Below, piece by piece: positions 29,220-40,636 of a stretch of 64,000 nucleotides of DNA. Made by a program: the position numbers and the translations under genes. Every line of letters begins with the position of its first letter. Position 1 is the stretch's first letter. The stretch lies in the NCBI GenBank assembly GCA_030704615.1, contig CM060733.1:56358001-56422000 (forward strand), given 5' to 3'. The notes beneath the pieces are model-generated. The model was not told where the DNA came from, made no database searches, and worked only from the letters and a program-made list of their open reading frames with translations. Source of the stretch: Takakia lepidozioides (lineage: Eukaryota > Streptophyta > Takakiopsida > Takakiales > Takakiaceae).

Positions 29220-32200
29220 ATGGCTCCAAGAGGAGCCACTAACGAATTTCCTGCAGTAGGTACGTCATTCCAAGTGCTGTCTTGTTGCGTGGTACTGGAA
29301 AACTACGTTTGCAACTTCCCATCTGTCTGTATCGGCTGTTGTAAGTGAGATCTGGAGCATGAATTGTGTCCTTGCTGAGGCGTGCTGGTTGTCGCTACTC
29401 GTGTTCTGCTCATCAGAGATAAGGTGTTATTGCCGACTTAGCTTATTCCTAATTCAATAGAGTCTGCTCAAGCATTGTCGTTTTGTTTTTAGCTTGTGCT
29501 GATATCTATGCGTCGTATGACTTCATTGTCTACCTTTACATTATCGGGTGTCACACCCACCTTGGAATCAGATAATTTTTCTTGCATGTACACATCCAGA
29601 TGGCCTCTTGAATTGAGTAGTTGGGCATTGAACGAAAGATCTTTACTACGTTTCAATGTATCGTCATGGGTGTTTGCTCGGCTGACTTCCTTAGACACTT
29701 GTCAGTAACTGATTTTCCTTGTGATTGTCTAAAAGACAACGGCGATGCAGAACCCAAAGACTTCGACTACGACAAGTCAAAGATGTCTGAGAAAGAAGGA
29801 CAAGAACCCGTGGATCAATCTCCTATTGAGGAGGTGGCCCTCACTGTTGCGATCACGGATGATCCCTCAATGCCTGTCTACACATTTCGCATGTGGACAC
29901 TTGGAATCCTCTCATGTGTACTCCTTGCCTTTCTCAACCAGTTCTTTGCCTACCGCATCGAGCCCATTACAATCACTGCGGTCTCTGCCCAGATTGCATG
30001 CCTGCCTCTTGGTCGGCTGATGGCTGCAAGACTTCCTACAAGGAAATTCAAGATTCGCGTCCCCTTCACTAATCGGTCCTGGTCGTGGTCGATGAATCCG
30101 GGGCCCTTCAACGTGAAGGAGCATGTTCTTATCACCATCTTTGCCAACGCTGGTGCGGGGGGTGCATATGCTATCAGCATCGTGACAATTGTCAAAGCCT
30201 TCTATGGGAAAAAGATGACCTTCTTCGTTGGGTTGCTTATCACTGTTACCACACAGGTTACAAGTCTATCACATGTTTTTGAACTGCTCAGGACTGTCTC
30301 ACTGTGAGTTGGCGAGATAGGCAGCCCGGTGGTTGAAAGGGTGTAGAGAGAGAGAGAGACAGAGTGCAACAGCCTCAGTTAGTGATCCTGAGGGAGGTCG
30401 ACCTCAGTATGCGCGTGCTTTAAGAAAGGAGTTCTTTCCTAGGAAGAGCCCTTCGAGCACTGGATATGCAATGCATAGTTTCTTCCAGCTTTTCTTTACT
30501 GTGTACTCTGTAGTATTTTGAAATGAAGCTGAAGAAATGATTTCTGCCAGTGATCGATTAATGATGGGAGTAAGCTGTCGAAATAGTTTGCTGCAATGGC
30601 TTCAAAACAATCAGGAAAGCATTTACCAGGAGAAGTTATAGATCTCAAACGTCAACGCAGTTCAGATCATTAAGTTCAGTGTTGTAATTTGTTTGGTCAC
30701 TGACTTGGAGTCCAGGCTATTACTGTCCTCAATCTGGCGACCTTCATTGAGAAGTTTGGTGTTAAATGACACACTAGATGATTTGTACAGTTCACTGTAA
30801 GAGTAGCTAGAATATGGACTCCGGTAATGTTCTCAAGTGGTTGCACCCCCTAAACGAACGTAGATTTCTTCTCATGCTCTTCCTGATGAATCTTCTCAAG
30901 GCTGACATGATTGGAACATGTGTTTGTAACAGATGATAGGGTATGGCTGGGCAGGTATTTTTCACAGTTATTTGGTGAAGCCTGCCCACATGTGGTGGCC
31001 TTCAAATCTGGTCCAAGTTTCTCTGTTCAGGTAACTGTCTCTTGTCTTAGAATTCTCTTGCTTGAACATACATGTAACCAAAGCAGGTAGGTAGATCGTT
31101 GGTCACAAGTACGCTGCAATCCAAAAAATTACAGTGAAGACTGCTGACTAAGGGTAAGATCAGATATGCAGGAAATTGTCACGAAACAGAGACATACAAA
31201 AAGTCTGTGCAGTTTATCAGGCTAGGCTCTCACAGACTGTTTCACTGTTTTTTAAATTATGGTTTGAAAAGCTAGGGATATTTAAGAACAATATACTTAG
31301 CCTGTATACTAGGGGCCTAGGAGCTCATGGGGAGTGTTTGAATGAGAGGAAACTGGCAGAGACAGGAGCTCAGAAGAGATTCAGAGAATCAAACCTGGAA
31401 AAGTCTTAGGGTAGGTGGATCGTTGATCACAAGTATGCTGCAATTGATCCAAAAAATTACAGTGAAGACTCGTGACTAAGGGTAAGATCAGATATGCAAA
31501 AATTGTCACGAAACACAGACATACAAGATGTCTTTGCAGTTTATCAGGCTAGGCTCTCACCGACTGTTTCACTGTTTTTAAATTACGGTTTGAAAAGCTA
31601 GCCTGGATATTAACAATATACTTAGCCTGTATATTACAGGCCTAGGAGCTCATGGGGAGTGTTTGAATGAGAGGAAACTGGCAGAGACAGGAGCTCAGAA
31701 GAGATTCAGGGAATCAAACCTGCAAAAGTCTTAGCGTAGATCGTTTGTGCTGGTTTATTAGTTCTGATGGTTGAGGTGGCATGGTCCAGGACTCTCCATG
31801 AAAAGGATGTACGGGCAAAGGGAGGTTTTACTCGCGGTCAATTCTTTGTTGTAGCCCTTATTTGCAGCTTCGGCTACTACATTCTTCCAGGCTATCTGTT
31901 TGCGATGCTCACCTCCCTTTCCTGGGTGTGCTGGGCATGGCCAAACTCTGTCACAGCCCACCAGATTGGGTCTGGGATGTCGGGTTTGGGAGTGGGTGCC
32001 ATTGCTTTGGACTGGTCAAGTGTTTCGGGCTTCCTGCTAAGTCCACTTGGGACACCCTTCTTTGCCATCGCAAACGTCTTTGCTGGATTCGTCATCATCA
32101 TGTATTTGATCACCCCTATTACTTACTGGAACAATGTGTATGATGCAAAGAAGTTCCCTATCTTCTCTAGCCACTTTTTCACAGGAGAGGGTGCTAGGTA

Positions 32201-34158
32201 TAATGTCCACAAAGTTATCGATAGCAACTTCCACTTTAACCCCACGGGCTACAAGGAGGAAGGTCGGCTGCATCTTAGCACTTTCTTTGCGTTCACTTAC
32301 GGAGTTGGGTTCGCCGCTCTCACAGCCACACTCTCTCACGTGGTTCTCTTTCACGGCCGGTAAACCTGCTCTCTATTCCTTTCTAGCTTTTGTTAACAAA
32401 GAGCTCAAGGTTTATTCTGCTAAAAGTTTCTACATTTGATGCTCGGGCTCTTAAAGCAGCCCGATGAAGGATCTTGGGCAAATGCCAGGTTGGTTAAGCC
32501 TCAAAATGACCACAGAGGATGTACTCCTGAGCCTCCTTGCACCCACTGTTTCTAGTGGATGAAAATCTCAGTATTTCCCATTTGCATTTTAGCTGCGAAG
32601 AAGAAATCTTGCCTTCTTCAACATCTTATTAGAGGATGTTAAATATCTGACTATTCATGTTGGTTCACAGAGAAATTTGGCAACGCAGCAAATCAGCTCT
32701 TACGGAGAAGGTTGATGTGCACACACGGTTGATGAAGGTCTACAAGGAGGTGCCGCAGTGGTGGTTTCACGGATTGCTGGTGGGGATGATCATTATCTCC
32801 ATGGTTGCTGTTGAGGTCTTCAAGGACCAACTCCAGCTACCATGGTGGGGTGTAATTTTTGCATGTGGCCTGGCCTTAGTCTTCACCCTGCCTATTGGGG
32901 TCATTGCTGCCACAACCAATCAGGTCAGTGCTTTGTAGACCTGTTCAGTTGCAGTTCCAGATCATACACTAACTGGCCACAACTTAGAATAAACAGAAGT
33001 CAACCAGAAAACAGCTTACTATCCAGGCACAAGAGGAGCAGTTCAATCCCCCTTTTCTGGTTGTCTGACCTGCCACTACTCCGGCCTTTTGCTGACCGTG
33101 GAGGCGAATGTAATTTGGCAGGTGCCAGGGTTGAATATCATAACAGAATACATGATCGGGTTGATTTATCCAGGCAGGCCTGTTGCCAATGTGTGCTTCA
33201 AGACCTATGGGTACATCAGTATGCTGCAGGCTGTCTCCTTCCTTTCTGACTTCAAGCTTGGCTACTACATGAAGATCCCCCCCCGCGCCATGTTCCATGT
33301 TCAGGCAAGTGACTATTTTCTATCACACCATGAAATGCATCTGTGTGTCTATGTTTCTCCATCTATTCGCAATTACATGTTGTGAACATATGGTCGTCAA
33401 GGTACACCAGCAGAGATTCTGTGATGCCTTGAGGCATGCTGCAATACACAGTTGAGATGAAGCTCCATGACTGTCCAATGATAAGATGGAATGAACCAGA
33501 GCTTTATTAGCTTCTGACGTTGTTCATATGTGCTGCCGTGCAGTTACTCGGAACTGTGATCGCAGCGGTTGTAGATTTGTCCACTGCTTGGTGGTTGCTG
33601 ACATCCATTAAGGGTATTTGCAACCCACAACTCCTTCCAGCAAACAGCCCCTGGACTTGTCCCGGGGATGCAGTCTTTTATGACGCCTCAGTCATTTGGG
33701 GCCTCATTGGACCCAAACGCATGTTTGGTGCAGATGGGATATATAAGGCAATTAACTTGTGGTTTTTAGTGGGGCTTCTTGCGCCAGTGCCAGTCTGGTT
33801 GGCAACAAAGGTTTTTCCTAAGCAGAAGTGGCTTTACTATATTAACATGCCCATTCTCATTGGGGCCACTGGAAATATGCCTCCGGCCTCTGCTGTAAAC
33901 TACACATCATGGTTTGTAGTTGGATTTATCTTCAACTATGTCATCTTCAAGTACCGCAAGGCTTGGTGGCAGCGCTACAATTATGTGCTATCAGCAGCCA
34001 TGGACGCTGGGTTGGCTTTTATGGGAGTATTCATCTACTTTGTGCTCCAATTGGAGAACAAAACAATCACCTGGTGGGGCGTCAACCTTGACAATTGTCC
34101 ATTGGCCAAATGTCCCACAGCCCCGGGTATTGTCATAGATGGTTGCCCAACTTTTTGA
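29220..34158 (+). CDS. OPT-family oligopeptide transporter, intact copy A
   Basis: Inferred exons: 29220-29259, 29736-30256, 30933-31030, 31790-32359, 32671-32923, 33122-33304, 33544-34158; phases agree and give 759 aa, usual for plant OPTs. Hallmarks: IEEVALTV start region, [10 protein letters not shown] (about residue 134), [35 protein letters not shown] (545-549) and a C-terminal [13 protein letters not shown]. About 12-16 membrane segments are expected; it would carry peptides or metal chelates with protons across a membrane. Exon 1 ([13 protein letters not shown]) is chosen by phase and conservation with copy B; a start at MSEKEGQ in exon 2 is the alternative. Intron 2 has a weak GTTACA donor (GTAAGT in copy B), and intron 6 is GC-AG. 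Converges with the GH17 remnant. Confidence 0.88.
31082..31736 (+). repeat. Tandem duplication inside OPT-A intron 3 (2 x ~325 bp)
   Basis: Two units start with GTAGGTRGATCGTTGRTCACA (about 31085 and 31411) and run through ACTAAGGGTAAGATCAGATATGC and GAGAGGAAACTGGCAGAGAC. Copy B has one unit (about 42530-42855). Confidence 0.85.
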
Positions 34159-36465
34159 TGGCCATCATCTGGAGGGCTAAAGAAGCCAATATAGCTACAT
34201 TCATTTAGGGGGAGATGTTCTTTTGCCTCTCCCCTGTGTCTCTCCTTGCTGGGGATAGACAGTACATCTTCACATTTTTCAGTAGAACAATTGCTCATTT
34301 ACAGATGTCAAATCCACTGAAAATTGCTGGATTGAGGGGGAGCTACAGAAGTTGTTGGCCTCCATTGTAAATAGCTAAGGGCTCATCTGGGGGCTCACCA
34401 CCCTCATTGTTAGGGCTTGGACACTTCGTACAGAACATCCATGCTGTGGTTGAGCATATCTCTCACTGTTCATTGCTTGGTTCAGAACTGAGACAGGCAC
34501 CACTCAATGTGATGGCCTTGCAAGAAAAATAACTATTTATTCTAATTGAGGACAAGATTTGTCAGTTTCCAGTCTTGGTTGGTGTGGGATACTCCAGTTC
34601 ATTTTCAAAAGGGACTTTTAGGTGTCCAGAGGGTTGATTTTGTAAGCTTCAGCCTCATGGAATGTAGCTTAGCAAGCACGGCAAAATATGGAGTCAGCAC
34701 GTGTTGGGATTAGCATTGGAGCACAACCAAACTCATGTAAAGTGAGACAGATCAGCGACTTCCCTCTCTGTATCCTCGTAGACAGAAATTACACCTTGGT
34801 CTTCCTGGCATACAAAGTTACAGTTCCACACAGTTCACCTAACCTCACTTCAGCTGATGTGAGACAATCCAGTCCAGGCAATCACAATTCAGAGGAAACA
34901 GACTTCTCACCAATGACTCTTGGACACTTCAATTTTCTCTTTTCCAACATCCACTGAACATTCTGAACCAAAATGAAAGCAGAATATATAAAGATGTCCC
35001 ACCTATACCTGCAAAACAAAAAGACACTTAAAATACTTTCAAGTGTCCTCTTTAGATACATTTATGACCGTTTTCGTCATGTTGCAAGAGCTTTCTTAAG
35101 AAGATTCCCCAAAATCTTGCTATTGCTTCTCCAAGCTACTCGGTATTAAACTGAGGCCAGAGAGTTTAAAACCAATGAGTTCATCTGTTCGAGAAATTTC
35201 TTGTAAGTTTGACAACGATGAATTCTTGCATACAGCACATAGACATCCTTGCCTAACTAGTACTTTCACCTGCTAGATGAGGTTTCAAACCACATCAGCT
35301 GATTAGCAATGCGACCTCAGGAACAGAAACACATTGTACCAGTGTCACCTGGGAAACATTGAACCTTGGCCAGACATTCACCAGCACAAATCGAGCAAGT
35401 GTATTAGGAGAAAACCGAGAAAACCAATGGAACCAACGAGTTGCTTATCAAGCTACCTTCCATAGTAGTAGCATTCCTCATAAGCAAGCTTCCATTGGGT
35501 CTCCTTCCCAGAGTCAGTCATTGCATCTGAATACCAAAATCTTCTCTTCGACGGCTATATCCTTGTTCAACCATTCTAAGCAAATTCCTCAAATTGTGGG
35601 GTGTGCACAAACCTCACATATGCATGCTTATTTAAATCCTCCAAACCTAGTGAGCATAAGATGCATTTGCATGAGGCCGCTCGTACTGATCAACTTGCAA
35701 GAGCATACTTTGCTCCACCACTAAATGCAAGCCACAGTAAACTCAAATCTAACGACATTCGTTTCATTCCAAGTGTGTCTCTCTCACAAACGGCACATAC
35801 ACACACTTCGCCCCACAGACACAAACCCGCCCTGTAGTTTGTTAGACATCAGTGCTATCAATTGAGATAAAATCCCCAGCAATTGCAAACCATCTCAAGG
35901 AACCATTGTGGAGAATCTGACATACGTTAGCCCGCCTTTGTATGTGCAATTAGAGTTACCTGCATGGAAAATATACATACAACATATGGTCAACACAACT
36001 GAAGATGGCTGTATGAAAAACAAATCCTCCCTTTATTCCCTAAGAAGAAAATGATTTCTGCATAAAAAGCAATACCGAATCACCCTTTTAACTTCCTCCA
36101 AAATCAGACACTCAATAATCAGAGAGAAACCAAATGCCTGGTGCTTAGATTGCCCAAGGGCTTCAGTTGTTGCACTTCCAACTTGTATGTCAGTAACTCC
36201 TTATTTTTGACAACCAATCCATGCATGTCTCATTCACGGCCACACCTACAAGTCTCAATTCTGTCACCAGTGGGGAGAGCCCAGTGTCTATAGAAGTCTA
36301 ACTAGAGACCGTCACAATTCATATCCCTGCGGGTCACAAGACAATAATGCCTCCACTGCCATGCGAAACCGTCTGACTCAACACTCAAACCTATTTGAAA
36401 ACAAACCTAATAATAACCTAGTAATTGATTGACGTCACAGAAATTCAATTTGCTACAGCTCCTGG
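34159..36465. other. Intergenic region between OPT-A and the GH17 remnant
   Basis: Collinear with 45196-48257 of copy B apart from indels. Open frames here are not conserved in copy B, so I do not call genes. Confidence 0.6.
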
Positions 36466-36918
36466 TTACACATAGCCAGGAATACCAGCAGATGGTAACA
36501 ATGAATCTTCAGTATATCGGAGCATTAGTCCATCAATGGAAAAAAAAACAAACAGGCCAGGGTCACAATTGGGAGGATGGGAAAGGGCAAAAGGCATGAT
36601 TCTGACTTGGGTCTGTGCTTGTGACTTGGGCAGTGCCACCAAAGTCGCAGCTGTTACTGGATTGCCCATGCGTCTGGTAGTATGAGTTGAAGGCATATGA
36701 AGCATGAGCCTCCACAGTGTGTTGGGCAAGTAATAGGACCCGCCGGCATTGATAGGACTACAGTCGACACCTCCTTGTTGAGGACCACAGGCCAGTCCAG
36801 AGCATTCTGAAGATCGGTTGTATCTGCACTTGATTTTGCAATGCACCACTGATAACTTGTGGCTATTTGGGCCCCTGTCACTGTCAGACTTCTTTCATGC
36901 ACTGTTGACTTGTTAGGT
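36466..36918 (-). pseudogene. GH17 beta-1,3-glucanase 3' end, broken copy A
   Basis: Homologous to the C-terminus of the intact gene at 48258-49793: HERSLTVTGAQIA, YQWCIAKSSADTTDLQNALDW, GPQQGGVDCSPINAGGS. A one-base lesion after QNALDW shifts the X8 domain, a Cys of CGGSCY is Tyr here, and the catalytic domain is absent. At 36918 homology stops and resumes only for about 40 bases at 37683-37722, so a ~765-bp insertion plus truncation destroyed it. Confidence 0.88.
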
Positions 36919-37682
36919 GTAACATTTCTGGGAACTCGAACCTGTGACAGGTCTGACGGAGCGTTGAAGAACTTGAAGGATTCGGCCGTGTGTAACAGGT
37001 GTTCAGAGAAAAGATAGGAGCTGCTCGTGGAGTAGCAGGAGGTGGCTGGTTGCGAGTGACCAAGATAATGGTCACATGTGAAAAGTTATCACATAGAAAA
37101 GAAGGATTAGGGATTCTCTCTCTCTCCCCGGCGAGAAGCTTTTGTGTAGATACAAGCTGTGAACAGGGACAGGAATCAGGCATCGAGAAGGTGCCGTGAG
37201 AGGAGAACAGATCTGGAAACACGAGAGAATCGTGCATGGTGTGGGGGCTGGGAGGACTGGATGTATTCCAGTACCATGTGCCGTCGTCAGTGAATTCATG
37301 CTGAATCTGTTCAGAGAGTTTGGGTTGCTGGAACTCGAGAGGAACTCCGTGTGTAGGATGCTATCTCGCAATTGTAAGAGGTTACATAGTTGGAATGTAA
37401 AAAGGTATTGTGAGCATTCAGCATGTGACACGGATGTGGCTAGGGTCCCTGTGAATTCTACTTGGGATTCAGGAAATAATCTCCCCAGAGTCCATGAGCT
37501 TTTGCACTATTGTTTGGACCAAAGGTTGACAGGAGACGGTGTACAGAGAAGGAAAAGAAATTGATCGTCAGAACAGTACACGTCCAAAATAGGTACTCCA
37601 GTGAAGAAGTGAAAATTAAATAGCCAAGAACGGAAGCGCAGTTTGAGCCTGTAGGAACTGACGCCAGAGGAACGTAAGATCA
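36919..37682. other. ~765-bp insertion in the GH17 remnant
   Basis: Absent from copy B at the corresponding point (48611). It starts TGTAACATTTCTGGG. No coding domain, obvious terminal repeats or target duplication seen. Confidence 0.55.
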
Positions 37683-37914
37683 AACTCAAAGAGCCCCAAG
37701 TTCCGCAAAGAGGATGGGTAACTTGTGTGGGGACACATATTTGACACATTATGGGGGGAAGAAGAGCTCATCCATAGCAAAGCCCAGTTATGGACTAGGT
37801 TAACCCGCGAGAGGCCAACGGGTTACCGCATGTAGCTGAGGCGCGGGAGCGCCCAAGCTGCATTGGGTAACCCGTGGCCTCGAGCCGATTACTGGACATA
37901 ACCGGGTTTTCGAA

Positions 37915-38280
37915 ACATCGAGAGTGACAGTTCATCCATGCACAGCCATGTTATCGATACTTTACATCCATGCACAGTCAGGTTATCAAATCTTGTGAGG
38001 GTTGCGTGTTAGCGTCCAACGAGCCAGTCGTTAGTAGACACGTACTCGAGATGCTTCAAATAACCGGTTATGGTTTTCAAAACATTGACAATTCATCCAT
38101 GCGCAGCCAGGTTATCCATAGATTACGAAGCGCAGCCAGGTAATCGATACTTTACATCCAAGCGCAACGAAGTTATCAAATCTTGTGAGGGTAGCAGGTT
38201 ACTCTATGTAACCAGCGTCCAGTGAGCCAGTCGTTAGTAGACACATACTCGAGATGCTTCCAAAAACCGGTTATGGCCTC
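37915..38280. repeat. Two-unit tandem duplication (~180 bp)
   Basis: Both units hold GGTTATCAAATCTTGTGAGGG / GTTATCAAATCTTGTGAGGG, GAGCCAGTCGTTAGTAGACAC, TACTCGAGATGCTTC and a CCGGTTATGG end (about 37915-38078 and 38090-38276). Non-coding. Confidence 0.75.
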
Positions 38281-38519
38281 TTATCTGTGCCCAGGTGTAA
38301 TCCTGACGTTCAATAGCATCAGATTTGTCCTCTCATATTCACTAAGGATGTGTATCCGATAATCAATGTTGTTTATTGACAGGTAGCCCTACCTTTTTTG
38401 TGACCGGACAATTTTTTTTTTGACGTTCACTGTGACAGACAACTTTGAAAAAATGCCTTTCGCATGACAGGTTGAGAAATTTTTGGCCTTTCACACAATC
38501 ATATCATACGAAATTAAAA

Positions 38520-39307
38520 TTAAAAATGATAGAGAAGTGTGAACTTCTTAGTACAATTAGTCCAAAGAAAGAACCCTGAAGAAAGAACCCTTCGGTTTCT
38601 CATGTTGCGCCACACCTCGAACACTGCCCTCCAATCCATATTCTCCAACTTGATCCCACACAATGACACACGCATCAAAGCGTCCAAAGTATCCAACTTC
38701 AAGCAAGACCGCAAATGACTTTTGATAGCATTCTGTTTTGAGAAACCCCTTTCACAAATTGCAGTACTTCTAGGAATCACAAGTGTCTTTTGCCAAAGAT
38801 GCATGAGGTGTGGCCAGTTAGTGTACCATTCATTGGTGCCTCCACACAATTGTCACGCTTCAAACAAAGATTTGTTTTCACACTCATGCCTCAAGGTTTC
38901 CACAAACTCAAGCAACTCAGCCCTGCTTGCATCACTTTCAGCCTCTGTTAATCCAAATTTCAAGATCAATCTCTCCAACCATTGCTCGGACATAGAGATA
39001 CGAGCATTTTCATCACTTGGATAACACTTTGGACTGAAGAACTTTGATGCATTGAAGACAGGAAGGTCAGGAAATCTCTCATTCAAGCTATCCACAACTG
39101 CTTGCACATACTCAGCTCCCATTACCTCACATTCTTGCAACGTGTCCTCTCGATAAAAAAAATCCGTCCATGGTGCATAAGATGCATTGTACCGTCAAGG
39201 CCATTGTTTGCCCTCCATCTTAAGGCACCATCAACCCAAGCTCCAGCCAAGAATGGTCCCAAATGCTTTGTCACTCGTCCAAAGTTGGGACCATGACCAC
39301 GTCCCAT
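38520..39307 (-). pseudogene. hAT-family transposase C-terminus, decayed
   Basis: The frame 38849-38520 carries the hAT dimerisation signature: LMHLWQKTLVIPRSTAICER, GFSKQNAIKSHLRSCL, LDALMRVSLCG. The same frame upstream (39140-38853) reads VQAVVDSLNERFPDLPVFNA and LEFVETLRHECE, as in hAT/ZNF862-like proteins, with one stop between (38850). Further upstream the frame shifts. The catalytic core and ends are missing. It lies in the unique spacer between the two duplication units. Confidence 0.75.
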
Positions 39308-39555
39308 TTATTAAAAAATGAGAGGCGTACAATATTCATATTCCCCCATATGAGATGAAAAAAAATCAAATATTGATACCCTACTGATATACATCCACAA
39401 TTTTACACTATTGATATCCCTCCTATACCCTACCCGCCCCCTTACCCCAATACCAGGACCATACCTGTTGGGAAGTGTGGGCCTTGGTGATACCAGGACC
39501 AATCTGGTATCATATTTTGTGATACCAGTCCAGCACTAGAAAAGACCTTAAAGTT

Positions 39556-39660
39556 GAGGTGAAGCCTCACCGCCCACTCTCCCCCTTCTTATGGAGAAAA
39601 AGCCACGCCTATAGGGTAACATGTTCATCAGGTATAGGGGCTACTTGTTCTTTATGTGTT
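39556..39660. repeat. Dispersed repeat, also at 57981-58092
   Basis: GGTGAAGCCTCACCGCCCACTC, then AAAAAGCCACGCCTATAGGG and GGGGCTACTTGTT-type blocks occur in both places in the same orientation. No family recognised. Confidence 0.7.
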
Positions 39661-40636
39661 AGTTTCGCATAATTGTTAATTGCGTCAATTGTTTTTCACT
39701 GTGGAAATTTCCCGGGAATTCGGGGAATATGCACTTGTGCTCACATGTATGCTTCACTCGCTACCCAACCTTGGGGGGGGGGGGTAAATTTGAAACCTAA
39801 CCAGGCGGCCAAAGGGCTGTAATCCAGCGACGAAGCCAGTGTATTTTACAAAGGGAATTTCTTAACAGAGCTCTATGCTAAAAGACTACCCTGAACCCCT
39901 CTCAAAAGTTCCCCTCCCCCCATTACGAAAATACCCTGGGTGTGGGTGGAGGACTCAATCCAGAACTGCACAGACAGGCAATTTCCGTTGGCGACATCAC
40001 TATATTTACAAAGAACTGCACCACCTAGGGGCATATTCCGTTTGGGATGTCGCCATATTTACAAGGAAGTGCATTGACGGACAAATCCCGCTTTTTTCTT
40101 CTTAATTTAAAAAAAAGGGGAATCCCGCTTTGGGAAGTGCACCATATTTACAAAGAAGTGCACTGACGGACAAATTCCGCTGTGTTTAAGTCGCCCAATA
40201 TTTACAAAAGAATTTCAAGCTCTACGGTACTAGAATCTTTATCTTTTATATATACTTTCGTGGAGCCAGGTGGCAGTATTACCTCACAATTGTCCTTTTC
40301 TCCTGCCTACAAAACCGATCAATGTTTCGTGAGGCAAGAGTTGTGCCCGTGGATTTGTTCGAGTGAGGGGCAGCACGAAAACAAAAGAAGGGGCAGCACG
40401 AGCGCGGCTCACATATATTTACGTATGTATATATATCTAGAGAGAGAGAGAGACAGAGAGATACGCCAGCTTTTCAGACACACGCACGCACAATCATACG
40501 GCTCCACACACGGGCTGTCTCGAGAGAGACGATCGACCGGCCCGAGGATCTTCGGGAAGTTTCTGTGCAGCTGAACGGTTGGTAATTTAGCATCGAACTG
40601 GTGCAGTTTCATTGAGGAAGAGGAGTTTGGTTATCT

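Larger units (their letters stand above)
27838..36918. repeat. Segmental duplication copy A
   Basis: Collinear with 39791-48620: upstream minisatellite, OPT transporter gene and 3' end of a GH17 gene, with high identity in exons and most introns. Corresponding start codons are 11417 bases apart and stop codons 11037 apart because of indels. Its end is the point where the GH17 homology is interrupted. Confidence 0.9.

Noticed and set aside
29621-29735. OPT-A start at an upstream in-frame codon in the exon 2 open frame
   Set aside because: The peptide before [10 protein letters not shown] does not resemble an OPT N-terminus and differs in copy B; the spliced exon 1 fits phase in both copies.
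35359-35724. 121-codon open frame downstream of OPT-A
   Set aside because: Not conserved in the duplicated copy B, where frame and length change.
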